DNA from: Microbacterium salsuginis
GTDB lineage: Bacteria; Actinomycetota; Actinomycetes; Actinomycetales; Microbacteriaceae
Assembly (NCBI RefSeq): GCF_012524205.1
Contig: NZ_JABACI010000004.1
Span: 248,001 to 312,000 of the forward strand
Direction of reading: 5' to 3'
DNA: 64,000 nt
In this document: positions 50,341 through 59,624 of the stretch, piece after piece
Numbering within the stretch: position 1 is the stretch's first letter
Layout of the letters: every line of letters begins with the position of its first letter
Translations under genes and position numbers: made by a program
Notes under the pieces: model-generated
What the model was told of the DNA's origin: nothing
The model's database searches: none
Seen by the model: the letters and a program-made list of their open reading frames with translations, nothing else

Positions 50341-50372
50341 GGGACGGGGGATGCCCCAGCATCCCCCGTCCC
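50341..50372. terminator. Bidirectional terminator
   Basis: 14-bp perfect stem (50341-50354 with 50359-50372), 4-nt loop, midway between the converging kinase and surface-protein genes; also built on GGGATGC/GCATCCC. Confidence 0.8.
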
Positions 50373-50395
50373 GGGTGTCTCGCGTGCCGGCCTGC

Positions 50396-52777
50396 TCAGC
50401 TCCGGCGCCGCGCGCCTCCTCGGGCGGCGAGCAGCCCACCCGCCGCGGCGAGCACGCCCGCGGCGACGACCCACAGCGGCCACGAGGAGCCCCCGCCGGT
50501 GGCAGCGAGACGGTCGGGCAGCTCGGACTGGGGCGGATTCACGCCCGGTGCGGCGGGGTTGGCCGGCGGGCCCACGGGCGGGTCTGCCGGCACCTCGACG
50601 GTGCGCAGGATGACGTCGCTGCCGTCCCACACGACATCGAAGACGGTGTCGCCGGCCGTCGCCTGAGACGCCGGCAGTGCGGTGCCGCCGTTCGCGGTCG
50701 AGACGACGACGAACTCGTCGCCGATACCGGGCTGGAAGCCGTCTGTCAGGGCGACGGCCCACGTCACGGTCGCGAGATCCTGGGTCTGGCTCAGGATCTG
50801 GTCGTGCGCGGTGCAGGGCTCCGCGCCGCCGAGTTCGACGGCGATCGTGCCGCTCCCCGACACTGCGCCTTCGACGGTCAGGCAGCCGGGTGAGGTGCCG
50901 GGCGCCACCGTGCCGCCGTCGATGACGATCTCGCCGAGAGTACCGGCACCGGTGAGGGTGCCGAATACCTCGGCCGTCGTGAACGGCATCGAGCCGTCGA
51001 CGATCACGGTGCCGGCCTCGGCGTCGAGCGTCGAGTCCAGCGCCGCCTGCGTCCAGTCGCCGGTCAGGTGCAGCGTCCCGGTGCCCTCATGGGTGAGATG
51101 GCCATGGCCCATGAAGTCGCCCTCATAGGTGGTCGCCGCAGACCCGGCGACGGTCAGTCCGGAGTCCGGGTGCACGACGTGCACCACGCCGGACGGGCCG
51201 GCGAGCGAGGCGATCCGCTCGTTGTCGTTGACGACGAGCGACCCGGCGCCGTCGATCGTGACCGCGGAGGTGTCGGCGATCAGGTCGTGGAGATCGTCCG
51301 GCAGTGTGTGCAGAGTCGTCACGGCAGCGTCGACGATGCGGAAGTCGCCGGGAATCGAGAGGTCGCGGTCGAGCTGGACGGCGCCGCTGGAGGCCACGGT
51401 CGGCCCGGCATAGTCGCTGAGTCCGTCGGCGCCGAAGATGATCGGCGCGTCCGCGCCGGCGCTGCTGAGCACGACGGAGCTGCCGTCGGAGCTCGACAGC
51501 TGCTCGATGACGAGACTCGTCGCCGCCGCGCGCGTCTGGATGTTCACTCCTCCGCTGAACGAGGCGTTCACGAGCGTGAGGGATCCCCCGGACGAGAGCG
51601 CCGCGACGGCGGAGCCGTCGACCAGCTGCACCTCCTCGGCGAGGGTGATCACCGAGTCGGTCCCGAGCGTCGCGCCCGCCTCGAGCGTCGTGCCGGGAAG
51701 GGCGTCCGGACCCAGCGCGAACGCGTCGTCGGCGACGATGACGGAACCCGCTCCGGTCGCTGCCGTGCTCCCGTTGTGATCGAGCTGGCCCTCTTCGATC
51801 CGGATGCTGCCCGGAATGTCGGCCGAGCCGATCTGCAGCCCGCCGGCCGCGGAACTCGTGAGGTCCGCGAAGAGCGGGACGGCAGTCGCGCCGTGCACCG
51901 TGAGCCGGTGGTCCGCGAGCGCGATGCCGCCGGAGAACAGCATGGGTGCGCTGTCCTGCCCGCCGCGCACGGTGGCGGGTCCGGCGAGGCTCACCGGCCC
52001 CTGCAGATCGACTGCATGCCCGGCGGCATCGACGGCGTAGCCGCTGCCTGGTCCGACCTGCATCGATCGCGCGAACGCCGTGTCAGCGGTGAACTCCAGG
52101 CCCGCGGCATCCGTGATCGTCACCGGATCGCCGGCGAGGCCGCACTCGATCCCACCACAGCGCACACGTGCGTTGCCCGAGAGCTCGAGCGATCCCGGGT
52201 ACGACAGGCCGCGCGCATGCACGACGCCGTCACCGCCGATCTTCAAGAGGTCGCCCGCTCCGTCCAGACGCGCGTCGACCACGGCTCCGCTGCTGAGCTG
52301 AAGGGATGCGACCGCGAGCGGCTCCTGGTCGAACTCGATCTCCCACGGAATCGGCACGGTGAGCGGCGCCGAGATCTGGTAGGCGGTCTCTCCCGCCGCG
52401 ACGGGCAGGACCACGTTCACCTCGAGGGTCGTCGAGCCGGCCACCGTGAGACCGTCGGTCCGCAGTGGCGTCCCGCTCACCGAGTACCCGCCGATCGCGA
52501 ACTCGACGTCCTCGAACGAGACCCCGACGAGATCGTTCGTCGTCGCGAGCGTGGCGGCTCCGGCGCCGAACCGCAGCAGGTCGCCCTCACCGGGCGCCGC
52601 GTCGGCGCAGTTCGTCCAGTTCGCGGCATTCGACCACAGGCCGTCAGCGCCGGCGCCGGTCCAGTCGCAGGTCAGCCCGAGGGCAGACGCTGTCGGAACG
52701 GTGAGGAGAGAAGTCACGAGGATGCCGCCTCCGACGACGGCGGCGGCCAGCTTTCTGGCAGGAGTCATGGCAGTCAC
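50396..52777 (-). CDS. LAxTG-anchored surface protein with beta-strand repeats
   Basis: This 793-residue wall protein has a signal peptide (about 1-33), a long region of beta-rich units in Gly/Ala/Thr/Asp-rich sequence (autotransporter-associated-repeat-like; e.g. TIDGAGSLVVNDNERI, GSGTIAVELGG), a Pro-rich spacer (PADPPVGPPANPAAPGVNPP) and a C-terminal LAATGGG motif, helix and RRRS tail. LAxTG suits class E sortases of actinobacteria. No sortase lies in the window. The GTG at 52775-52777 follows TAGCGT by 7 nt (leaderless). Function is probably adhesion or surface coat. It is divergent from the double-HTH LuxR regulator. Confidence 0.82.
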   Translation of the reverse strand: MTAMTPARKLAAAVVGGGILVTSLLTVPTASALGLTCDWTGAGADGLWSNAANWTNCADAAPGEGDLLRFGAGAATLATTNDLVGVSFEDVEFAIGGYSVSGTPLRTDGLTVAGSTTLEVNVVLPVAAGETAYQISAPLTVPIPWEIEFDQEPLAVASLQLSSGAVVDARLDGAGDLLKIGGDGVVHARGLSYPGSLELSGNARVRCGGIECGLAGDPVTITDAAGLEFTADTAFARSMQVGPGSGYAVDAAGHAVDLQGPVSLAGPATVRGGQDSAPMLFSGGIALADHRLTVHGATAVPLFADLTSSAAGGLQIGSADIPGSIRIEEGQLDHNGSTAATGAGSVIVADDAFALGPDALPGTTLEAGATLGTDSVITLAEEVQLVDGSAVAALSSGGSLTLVNASFSGGVNIQTRAAATSLVIEQLSSSDGSSVVLSSAGADAPIIFGADGLSDYAGPTVASSGAVQLDRDLSIPGDFRIVDAAVTTLHTLPDDLHDLIADTSAVTIDGAGSLVVNDNERIASLAGPSGVVHVVHPDSGLTVAGSAATTYEGDFMGHGHLTHEGTGTLHLTGDWTQAALDSTLDAEAGTVIVDGSMPFTTAEVFGTLTGAGTLGEIVIDGGTVAPGTSPGCLTVEGAVSGSGTIAVELGGAEPCTAHDQILSQTQDLATVTWAVALTDGFQPGIGDEFVVVSTANGGTALPASQATAGDTVFDVVWDGSDVILRTVEVPADPPVGPPANPAAPGVNPPQSELPDRLAATGGGSSWPLWVVAAGVLAAAGGLLAARGGARRRS

Positions 52778-52894
52778 CCGGTCGACGCTAGGGATCGCCC
52801 GGGTGTGGCGGTATGGGAGTTCCTACGCATTTCGTTCCGCCGGGCGCTCATCTTCTCTACGCTGACCCCCGGGGAGCTGGGGGAAGGAAGCTGG

Positions 52895-54685
52895 ATGACA
52901 GACACCGCGGATACGACCAGGGCCGCAGTGATCGAATCGGAACGACTCGGGTCCGACAACGTATGGGACTTGGTGACGGGGCCCGCGGGGCGCGGGCTGG
53001 CGGAATCAGCCGATCCGCGCGACCGCATCCGGCTGGCCCGGTACGAGCAGCTCGCCGGATTCGAGAGGCAGGCCCATAAGCGCCTCGCCGACATCCTCCG
53101 CACCGTGGACGATCCGGCGGTGCGCGCCGAGGCGCGGGGCCAGCAGTTGGCGGGCGCCGCGTTCGAGCCGGGTCTCGAGACGGTGGACTGGCTCGCGCAC
53201 CGATGGCCGGAGGGCGAAGACGTCACAGCACTGCGCACCAAGCTGGCGATCTCGTACGCCCTGCTCATGAACGACGGCGTCGAGCCCCCCGAGGGATGGC
53301 GCGAACCGCCGACCGAACGCGACTGGAACCTCCAGCTCGCCCGCGTGCGGGAGGTCCACGACGGGTTCCTCGCCTACATCGGACAGGCGGATGTGGCGCA
53401 GATCCTCTCGGCTCTGGACCTCGTCGTGCTTGTCCCCCTGTTGATCCTCACCCACTCGATGCAGGACGAATCCCTGGCCGCGGCAGGCCGGATGAGCCGG
53501 CTCGCCGAGCGCGCCCGCATCCGGGGTCTGCAGCCGTACGTGGATTACGTCGAGGGGGTGTCTCTCACGGCGGCGGCCCGCGTCGACGAGGCGGCCGCGC
53601 CGCTCGAGCGCGCGGCCGCCGGTTTCTCGGATGCGCCGAACCTCGGCTGGTGGATGACGGTGCGGGGGACGCAGTACGTGCTGTCGGTGATGACCGCCAC
53701 GACGCCGCCCGACGACGTGGAGCGGCTGGAGCGGGAACTGCTCGCAGGCACCTGGAGGGACGGACGTCGCTCGCTCGGGCACGGTGTCATCGCGTCGGTC
53801 GCCCTCATGCTCGCGGGCCACGGCGACCTCGAAGCCGCCCGCCGGATCGCGCTGTCGGAAGGCGACATCGACGACCTGCAGGTCGGCAGCAGCAACCGCT
53901 GCTGGCTTGCCGAGGTCATCTTCACCGCCGCGCTGGCGGAAGGTGAGACAGACGAGTGCGATCGGATGCTGCGCATCGTGGAGCACATGATGCCCTCGCC
54001 GTGGCAGCAGGCGACGCTGCACCGCATGCGAACCCGGCGCGACGGCGGCCCGGTCGACCCCTCCGACGGGGTGCCCGAGATCCCCGGCAGCATCGACTCC
54101 GAGATCCTCCGCACGCGATGGGTCTCGCTTGCCGGTGCCGTCGAGCATGGGCACCGGTCGTCGGCGTACCGCGCGCTCGCCGCGCTCGACGAATTCGCCG
54201 CGCAGTCTCGCGCCGCCGCTTTCCGCGTGCGAGCGGTGCAGCTGTTCCGGCCGCCACGGACGACGACAGGTGTGACGCTGTCGACGCGGCAGCTCGAAGT
54301 GGCGACCCTCGCCGCGGCCGGGCGCACCAACCGGGAGATCTCGCAGGAGCTGTTCCTCGGCATCCGGACCGTCGAGGGCTACGTGCGCGGCGCGCTCGCC
54401 GCGCTCGGCCTGTCGCGACGCGAAGAACTTGCCACCGTCGAGCTGCCCGTCGACGTTCCGCCACCGGCCGGCGAGGTGGTGCAGCTCACGCTGCGACAGG
54501 GGCAGGTCGCCGCCCTGGTCGCGGCCGGGGCCACGAATGCCGAGATCGCCTCGGCCCTGGAGATCAGCGAGAAGACCGTCGACAAGCACATGGCCGTGAT
54601 CAAGGACCGCACGGGCGTCGCCACCCGCACGGCTCTCGTGACGCTCTTCCGCACCGCCATCGCGCCCAGCCGGCCGTCCCGCTGA
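52895..54685 (+). CDS. LuxR-type regulator with two C-terminal HTH domains
   Basis: This 596-residue protein has a long helical N-terminal region (about 1-450, TPR/LAL-like, no Walker A) and two consecutive LuxR-type HTH domains. HTH1 (about 462-515) is LSTRQLEVATLAAAGRTNREIS...TVEGYVRGALAAL; HTH2 (about 531-585) is LTLRQGQVAALVAAGATNAEIASALEISEKTVDKH. Tandem GerE domains in one chain are unusual. GGGAAGGA precedes the ATG at 52895. It is divergent (117 bp) from the surface-protein gene, its likely target. Confidence 0.88.
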   Translation: MTDTADTTRAAVIESERLGSDNVWDLVTGPAGRGLAESADPRDRIRLARYEQLAGFERQAHKRLADILRTVDDPAVRAEARGQQLAGAAFEPGLETVDWLAHRWPEGEDVTALRTKLAISYALLMNDGVEPPEGWREPPTERDWNLQLARVREVHDGFLAYIGQADVAQILSALDLVVLVPLLILTHSMQDESLAAAGRMSRLAERARIRGLQPYVDYVEGVSLTAAARVDEAAAPLERAAAGFSDAPNLGWWMTVRGTQYVLSVMTATTPPDDVERLERELLAGTWRDGRRSLGHGVIASVALMLAGHGDLEAARRIALSEGDIDDLQVGSSNRCWLAEVIFTAALAEGETDECDRMLRIVEHMMPSPWQQATLHRMRTRRDGGPVDPSDGVPEIPGSIDSEILRTRWVSLAGAVEHGHRSSAYRALAALDEFAAQSRAAAFRVRAVQLFRPPRTTTGVTLSTRQLEVATLAAAGRTNREISQELFLGIRTVEGYVRGALAALGLSRREELATVELPVDVPPPAGEVVQLTLRQGQVAALVAAGATNAEIASALEISEKTVDKHMAVIKDRTGVATRTALVTLFRTAIAPSRPSR

Positions 54686-54711
54686 GCGAGCCCGGCCGCC
54701 GGCATCCGGAA

Positions 54712-55731
54712 TCAGACTGTCAACAGGACCTTCGTGGCACGTCGCTCGTCCATGGCGCGGTAGCCCTCGGCGGCCTCCTCGAGGGGAAGCGTGAGGTCGA
54801 ACACGACACCCGGGTCGATCTCGCGGTCCCAGATCAGCTGGATCAGGTCGGGCAGGAACCGCCGTACCGGCGCGGGTCCGCCGTGGAGGTGGACGCCGGA
54901 GAAGAACAGCTTCAGGCCGTCGATCGAGACATTGTGGGTGACGCCGACGAAGCCGATGTGCCCGCCGGGGCGGGTGGCGCGGATGGCCTGATCCATGGAC
55001 TCCTGCGTCCCGACCGCCTCGACCACGGAGTGCGCCCCGAGGCCGTTGGTGAGCTCCTTGATCTTGGCAGCCCCCTCGCGACCGCGCTCCTCGACGATGT
55101 CGGTCGCACCGAACCGGCGGGCGAGCGCCTGGCGGTCGGCGTGGCGCGACATCGCGATGATCCGGTCCGCGCCGAGCTGCTTGGCGGCGAGGATGGCGAG
55201 CAGCCCCACCGCGCCGTCGCCGACCACGGCGACCGTCTTGCCCGGTCCCGCTTCGGCCGCCACGGCCGCGAACCATCCGGTGCCGAGCACGTCCGATGCG
55301 GCGAGGAGCGAGGGGATCAGCTCGGGGTCGGGCGTCCCGGGGGTGGCCACGAGCGTGCCGTCGGCGAGGGGGATGCGCGCGTACTCGGCCTGCGTGCCGA
55401 CCGAGCCCATCATCACGTGGTGCACGCAGCGCGACTGATAGCCGGCCTGACAGATCTCGCACGTGTTGTCGGAGGCGACGAACGAGCCGACCACGAAGTC
55501 GCCGACCTTGACGTTCTTCACGTCGGCTCCGATCTCGGAGACGACGCCGACGTATTCGTGGCCCATCGGGGTGTGATCGACCTTCTCGACGCCGCGGTAG
55601 GGCCACAGGTCCGACCCGCAGATGCAGGTGGCGGTGACCCGGATGATGGCGTCGGTCGACTGCTCGATGGTGGGCATGTCGCGATCTTCGACCCGGACGT
55701 CGCCGGGCGCGTGCATGATGACTCCGCGCAT
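54712..55731 (-). CDS. Zinc-dependent alcohol dehydrogenase (MDR)
   Basis: This 339-residue dehydrogenase has the catalytic-zinc elements CICGSD and MGHEYVG, a reduced structural-zinc loop (CEICQAGYQSRC) and a VVGDGAVGLLAI Rossmann motif. It resembles the IMP-dehydrogenase-like/alcohol dehydrogenases with the MRGVIMHAPGDVRVE start. AAGGAG precedes the ATG at 55729-55731. It lies 10 bp after the MFS gene on the same strand, so both are probably one transcript under the divergent XRE regulator. Confidence 0.88.
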   Translation of the reverse strand: MRGVIMHAPGDVRVEDRDMPTIEQSTDAIIRVTATCICGSDLWPYRGVEKVDHTPMGHEYVGVVSEIGADVKNVKVGDFVVGSFVASDNTCEICQAGYQSRCVHHVMMGSVGTQAEYARIPLADGTLVATPGTPDPELIPSLLAASDVLGTGWFAAVAAEAGPGKTVAVVGDGAVGLLAILAAKQLGADRIIAMSRHADRQALARRFGATDIVEERGREGAAKIKELTNGLGAHSVVEAVGTQESMDQAIRATRPGGHIGFVGVTHNVSIDGLKLFFSGVHLHGGPAPVRRFLPDLIQLIWDREIDPGVVFDLTLPLEEAAEGYRAMDERRATKVLLTV

Positions 55732-55741
55732 GGGGTTCTCC

Positions 55742-56998
55742 TTATCTGGTGAGAGCTGGGGACTGAGGACTGGTCTGCAGGGGCGGAGTCGCCGGGCGTC
55801 CGCCCGGAGCGCGCCCGCCGAGAAGGTGAGCGACACCGGCGAAGAGTACCGCGGCGACCGTGACGATCCCGAGAGGAAGGATGCTGGCGGCCCCGGCGAG
55901 GCCGACGAGGGGCGCCGCGATGCCGCCGAATCCGAACCGCACCATGCCGAGCAGGGACGAGGCGGTGCCGGCGATCTGCGGGTAGCCGGCGAGGGCCAGC
56001 GTCGTGGCGGGCGGTGACGAGACGGCCACGCCGCTGGCGAGGACGAACAGCGCGACGATCACGAACCACAGCGGCATCGTCGTGAGTCCCGCCACGAGCA
56101 GGCCGGCCGCGCCCGCGCCTGCCACGACGACTCCCAGCGTCAGCGTTCGGCGCACACTCCACCGCTCGGCGGCCCGGCCGGCGAGGTAGCCGAACACCAT
56201 GAAGCCTGCAGAGTTGAGACCGAACGCCGCCGCGTACCCGAGCGGGGAGAGGCCGTAGATGTCTTGGAGCACGAAAGTGGCGCCGGCGAGGTAGGCGAAC
56301 AGCGCCGCGTACAGGAAGCCCTGGTTCAGCACGGCTCCGACGAACTCGCGATCCGACAGCAGCGTGCGGAAGTCCCGCATCGTGTGTACGAACCCACCCG
56401 ACGTCCGATCTTCGGCCAGCAGGGTCTCGCGGAAGACGAGCAGTGTGATGATCAGGATGCCGGCGCCGATCGCCGCGAGGAAGACGAAGAGCCCACGCCA
56501 GTCGGTCACCGTATTCAGCAGGCCGCCCAACAGGGGACCGACGATCGCGGCGAATCCGCCGATCACGGTCAGCCGGCCGTAGAAGCGGATGAGCCCGCCC
56601 CCGACGAAGATGTCGCGTCCGGCGGCCTGTGCGATCACGATGCCGACGCCGCCCGCGAGGCCCTGCACGAGACGGGCGAGGATGAGCAGGTCGACCGTCG
56701 GACTGAGCGCGCACAGCAGGGACACCCCGACGTACGCCGCGATGCCGATGAGCAGGATGCCGCGACGTCCGAAGCGGTCCGACAGCGGACCGGCGATGAG
56801 CTGGCCCGCGGCAAGTCCGATGAGGCATGCCGTGACGGTGAGCTGGGCCACCGACGTGGCAGCATCCAGTTCCGCCGTGAGGGCGGGGAGCGCGGGCAGG
56901 TACAGGTCCATCGAGATGGGCCCGAACACCGTCAGCAGCAGGAGCAGGGTCGGCAGGAACCGACGTGCGAGCTGAGGGGGTGAGTCGTGAGCGGCCAT
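55742..56998 (-). CDS. MFS multidrug exporter (Bcr/CflA-type)
   Basis: This 418-residue protein has 12 predicted helices with the DHA1 motifs PISMDLYLPALPAL (helix 1), GPLSDRFGRRGILL (motif A) and LVQGLAGGVGIVIAQAAGRDI (motif B/C region). It should export drugs or metabolites by proton antiport. GGGAG lies 10 nt before the ATG. It is divergent from the XRE/MmyB-type regulator. Confidence 0.9.
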   Translation of the reverse strand: MAAHDSPPQLARRFLPTLLLLLTVFGPISMDLYLPALPALTAELDAATSVAQLTVTACLIGLAAGQLIAGPLSDRFGRRGILLIGIAAYVGVSLLCALSPTVDLLILARLVQGLAGGVGIVIAQAAGRDIFVGGGLIRFYGRLTVIGGFAAIVGPLLGGLLNTVTDWRGLFVFLAAIGAGILIITLLVFRETLLAEDRTSGGFVHTMRDFRTLLSDREFVGAVLNQGFLYAALFAYLAGATFVLQDIYGLSPLGYAAAFGLNSAGFMVFGYLAGRAAERWSVRRTLTLGVVVAGAGAAGLLVAGLTTMPLWFVIVALFVLASGVAVSSPPATTLALAGYPQIAGTASSLLGMVRFGFGGIAAPLVGLAGAASILPLGIVTVAAVLFAGVAHLLGGRAPGGRPATPPLQTSPQSPALTR

Positions 56999-57100
56999 GT
57001 CATCGATGCTCCCGTCGCGCGCGCCGGGGCGGGAGTTCCTGACGAGACGTGTACTGGCAGGGCACCCCTGGCGACGCGACGCCGATCTACCCTGGAGCGC

Positions 57101-57979
57101 ATGGACAACAGGGCCGAGGTGCGTGAATTCCTCATGACGCGCCGCGCACGGCTGACGCCCGAGGCTGCAGGCATCCCCGCCGGCACCGGACGACGAGTCG
57201 CCGGGCTCCGACGCAGTGAGGTGGCGATGCTCGCCGGTGTGAGCGTCGAGTACTACGCGAAGCTCGAGCGCGGCACGATCGCGGGCGCCTCGGCATCCGT
57301 TCTCGATGCCCTTTCACGCGCGCTGCAGCTCACCGACGCCGAGCACTCCCACCTGCTCGATCTGGCCCGCGCCGCAGACGGCGTACCGTCTTCGGGCAGG
57401 GCGCGACGCCGTACGGTCAAGCCCGGACCGCCCCGCGCGAGCCTGCAGTGGGCGCTGGAGGCGATGACGGATGCCGTCGCGGTCGTGCGCGATCAGCGTC
57501 AGGACATCGTCGTGTTCAACGATCTCGCGCGGGCCTTCTATGCGCCGTTGATCGGCGATGGCGGACGCACGCCGAACCTCGCCCGATTCCAGTTCCTCGA
57601 TCCGGCCTCGCACGACTTCTACCCGGACTGGGAGCTGTTCGCCGAGATGTGCGTCGCGGTGATCCGCGCCGAGGCGGGCCGCGATCCCCACGACAAGGGC
57701 ATCCAGGACCTGGTCGGCGAGCTGTCGACGCGCAGCGAGCTGTTCCGCACGTTGTGGGCGGCGCACGACGTGCGCACGCACGGGACCGGAACCAAGCGGT
57801 TCCACCACCCGATCGTGGGTGAGCTGACACTCGTGTTCGAGCAGCTGGCCATCACGGCAGAACCCGGTCAGGTGCTGCTGATCTACACCGCCGAACCCGG
57901 CTCTCCCTCGGCAGAACGGCTACGGCTGCTCGCGTCCTGGGCCGCGGCTCGCGGCGTGCCTGAGTCGCAGGAATCGTAG
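57101..57979 (+). CDS. XRE-family regulator with MmyB-like ligand domain
   Basis: This 292-residue protein has an N-terminal HTH_31 domain (about 1-85: RRARLTPEAAGIP...GLRRSEVAMLAGVSVEYYAKLERG) and a C-terminal PAS-like MmyB domain (about 105-280: ALEAMTDAVAVVRDQRQDIVVFNDLARAFYAPL). MmyB-type domains bind fatty-acid-like ligands. It probably controls the divergent MFS/dehydrogenase pair. TACCCT lies 7 nt before the ATG (leaderless). Confidence 0.9.
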   Translation: MDNRAEVREFLMTRRARLTPEAAGIPAGTGRRVAGLRRSEVAMLAGVSVEYYAKLERGTIAGASASVLDALSRALQLTDAEHSHLLDLARAADGVPSSGRARRRTVKPGPPRASLQWALEAMTDAVAVVRDQRQDIVVFNDLARAFYAPLIGDGGRTPNLARFQFLDPASHDFYPDWELFAEMCVAVIRAEAGRDPHDKGIQDLVGELSTRSELFRTLWAAHDVRTHGTGTKRFHHPIVGELTLVFEQLAITAEPGQVLLIYTAEPGSPSAERLRLLASWAAARGVPESQES

Positions 57980-57987
57980 ATTCGTTC

Positions 57988-58016
57988 TTGTCTTCGAGTT
58001 GATGAGTCGGTAGACT
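57988..58016 (+). promoter_or_regulatory. Promoter of the DUF222-HNH gene
   Basis: TTGTCT (57988-57993), 17-bp spacer, TAGACT (58011-58016). It would give a leader of about 130 nt containing an AGCGC-GAGA-GCGCT hairpin. Confidence 0.6.
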
Positions 58017-58154
58017 GGGGTTCAGAGATTCGATAAAGAGTGCCCGCCGTCGAGGTGGGCTGTGGATGGGCCGCGACGGAGTCGCGAGGACGTCGGATGG
58101 ATGAGAGCGCGAGAGCGCTGGATCTCTCCCTGATTCCTCCTGTCTGCGAGCCTC

Positions 58155-59495
58155 ATGTCTGCGAATCCCGATCTCGAGCCCGGGCGGCCTCTCGACTCCG
58201 CCGAGCGACTCGTCGACGCGTTCGAGGCCGGCCGTCGCCGACGCGCCGCCGAGGACGCGGCCGAGATCCGTCTTCTGGCGCACGCCGCCGCGTCTCTCGC
58301 CCCCTCCGCGACCGCGACGACCGAGCAGCTGCGCAGGGCCGAGCTCGATCGCCGGGCGCTCGTCGCAGACCTCGCCACGTCGAACCACCTCTCGGAGTGG
58401 ACGGTGACGCGCCTGCTGTCGGAGGCCGCCGATCTGTGCCGCCGCTTCGGGGCCGGGGTCGACGCGCTCGAGCGGGCCGACATCTCCCGTCAGCACCTGA
58501 GCGTCATCCACGACACCGGCGCGGCGATCCTCGATGACGACGCGCGTGCCGAGTTCATTTCCATCGCCATCGAACGGGCGACCGAGCTCACACCCGGCCG
58601 GCTGACCTCTGCGCTCCGGGTGATCGCCGAACGCTACCTCGAGCGCACCCTCGACGAGAGGCATGAGGATGCTGTCGCCGAAAGGCGCATCGAGACGTGC
58701 GACCTCGACGACGGCATGGGCGCCCTGACCCTGTTCGCGGCGGCGACGCTGATCCACGGCATCCGGGATCGCCTCACTCAGCAGACGCACTCCGTGATCG
58801 CCGCGCGCGAGCCGGACGACGAAGACACGCGCACGACGGCGCAGATCCAGGCCGACATCGTCACCGATCTGCTCCTGACAGCCGGACCCGACCGCTGTGT
58901 CGCGGGCGATGGTCTCGACGCGATCCGCGGCAGGGTGCAGGTCTCGCTGCCGGTTCTCACGATGACCGGCGCCTCGAACGAACCGTGTCTGCTCGCCGGC
59001 TACGGTCCCATCGACGCCGACACCGCGCGGGCGCTCGCCGCGGGCGCCGCCGGCTGGGAGCGGGTCATGACCTCACCCGTCACGGGGGCTGTGCTCGCGG
59101 TCGACCGCTACCGAGCTGGCAAGCGGCTGGACCGGTTCCTGGCGGCCCGCGACGAGCGATGCCGTTTTCCCGGCTGCCGCCGGCCCGTCTGGCGCTGCGA
59201 CATCGACCACACGATCGACCATCAGCTCGGCGGTGCCACGCGCCACGACAATCTCGCGCACCTGTGCCGGCGGCATCACACCATGAAGCACCATACGGCG
59301 TGGACTGTGGAGCAGACCTCGCCGGGTGTGCTCGTCTGGACCAGCCCGACCGGTCGTAAGCACACCGATCGCCCCGAGCCAGTCGTCCGGTTCGTCCTCG
59401 ACGAAGAACGGGAACGACGGCGACGGATGCTGCGTGAGCCGTGGCTGGTGACCGCCGACGACCTCACCGCGGACGGCGACCCGCCTCCGTTCTGA
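58155..59495 (+). CDS. DUF222 / HNH endonuclease domain protein (13E12-type)
   Basis: This 446-residue protein has a DUF222 helical region (about 1-300) and a C-terminal HNH motif with zinc cysteines: CRFPGCRRPVWRCDIDHTIDHQLGG and HLCRRHHTMKHH. The family is highly multiplied in actinobacteria and related to the mycobacterial REP13E12 ORFs; members may be nucleases of mobile or selfish character. An in-frame TGA seven codons upstream fixes the ATG at 58155 despite the poor ribosome site. Confidence 0.9.
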   Translation: MSANPDLEPGRPLDSAERLVDAFEAGRRRRAAEDAAEIRLLAHAAASLAPSATATTEQLRRAELDRRALVADLATSNHLSEWTVTRLLSEAADLCRRFGAGVDALERADISRQHLSVIHDTGAAILDDDARAEFISIAIERATELTPGRLTSALRVIAERYLERTLDERHEDAVAERRIETCDLDDGMGALTLFAAATLIHGIRDRLTQQTHSVIAAREPDDEDTRTTAQIQADIVTDLLLTAGPDRCVAGDGLDAIRGRVQVSLPVLTMTGASNEPCLLAGYGPIDADTARALAAGAAGWERVMTSPVTGAVLAVDRYRAGKRLDRFLAARDERCRFPGCRRPVWRCDIDHTIDHQLGGATRHDNLAHLCRRHHTMKHHTAWTVEQTSPGVLVWTSPTGRKHTDRPEPVVRFVLDEERERRRRMLREPWLVTADDLTADGDPPPF

Positions 59496-59523
59496 CCCGC
59501 GACCCCGTTCGGGATCACGCCCC

Positions 59524-59590
59524 GCATGCGAAACCGCCGCACACGCGAAACTGCCGCACGCGTGCAACCGCCGCACGCATACAGCCGCCG
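59524..59590. repeat. About 17-bp degenerate tandem repeat, four units
   Basis: Units at 59524-59541, 59542-59558, 59559-59575 and 59576-59590 share (C/T)GCG-AAC-GCCGCA-like sequence. It lies between the DUF222-HNH gene and the convergent reductase gene. Confidence 0.6.
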
Positions 59591-59624
59591 TCGGCGTGAA
59601 CCGAGCGCCGCCGGTGAAGCGGGG

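Noticed and set aside
51068..52894. Upstream in-frame extension of the double-HTH regulator (about 600 codons)
   Set aside because: It is antisense to the surface-protein gene; the ATG at 52895 has a good ribosome site and family-like start.
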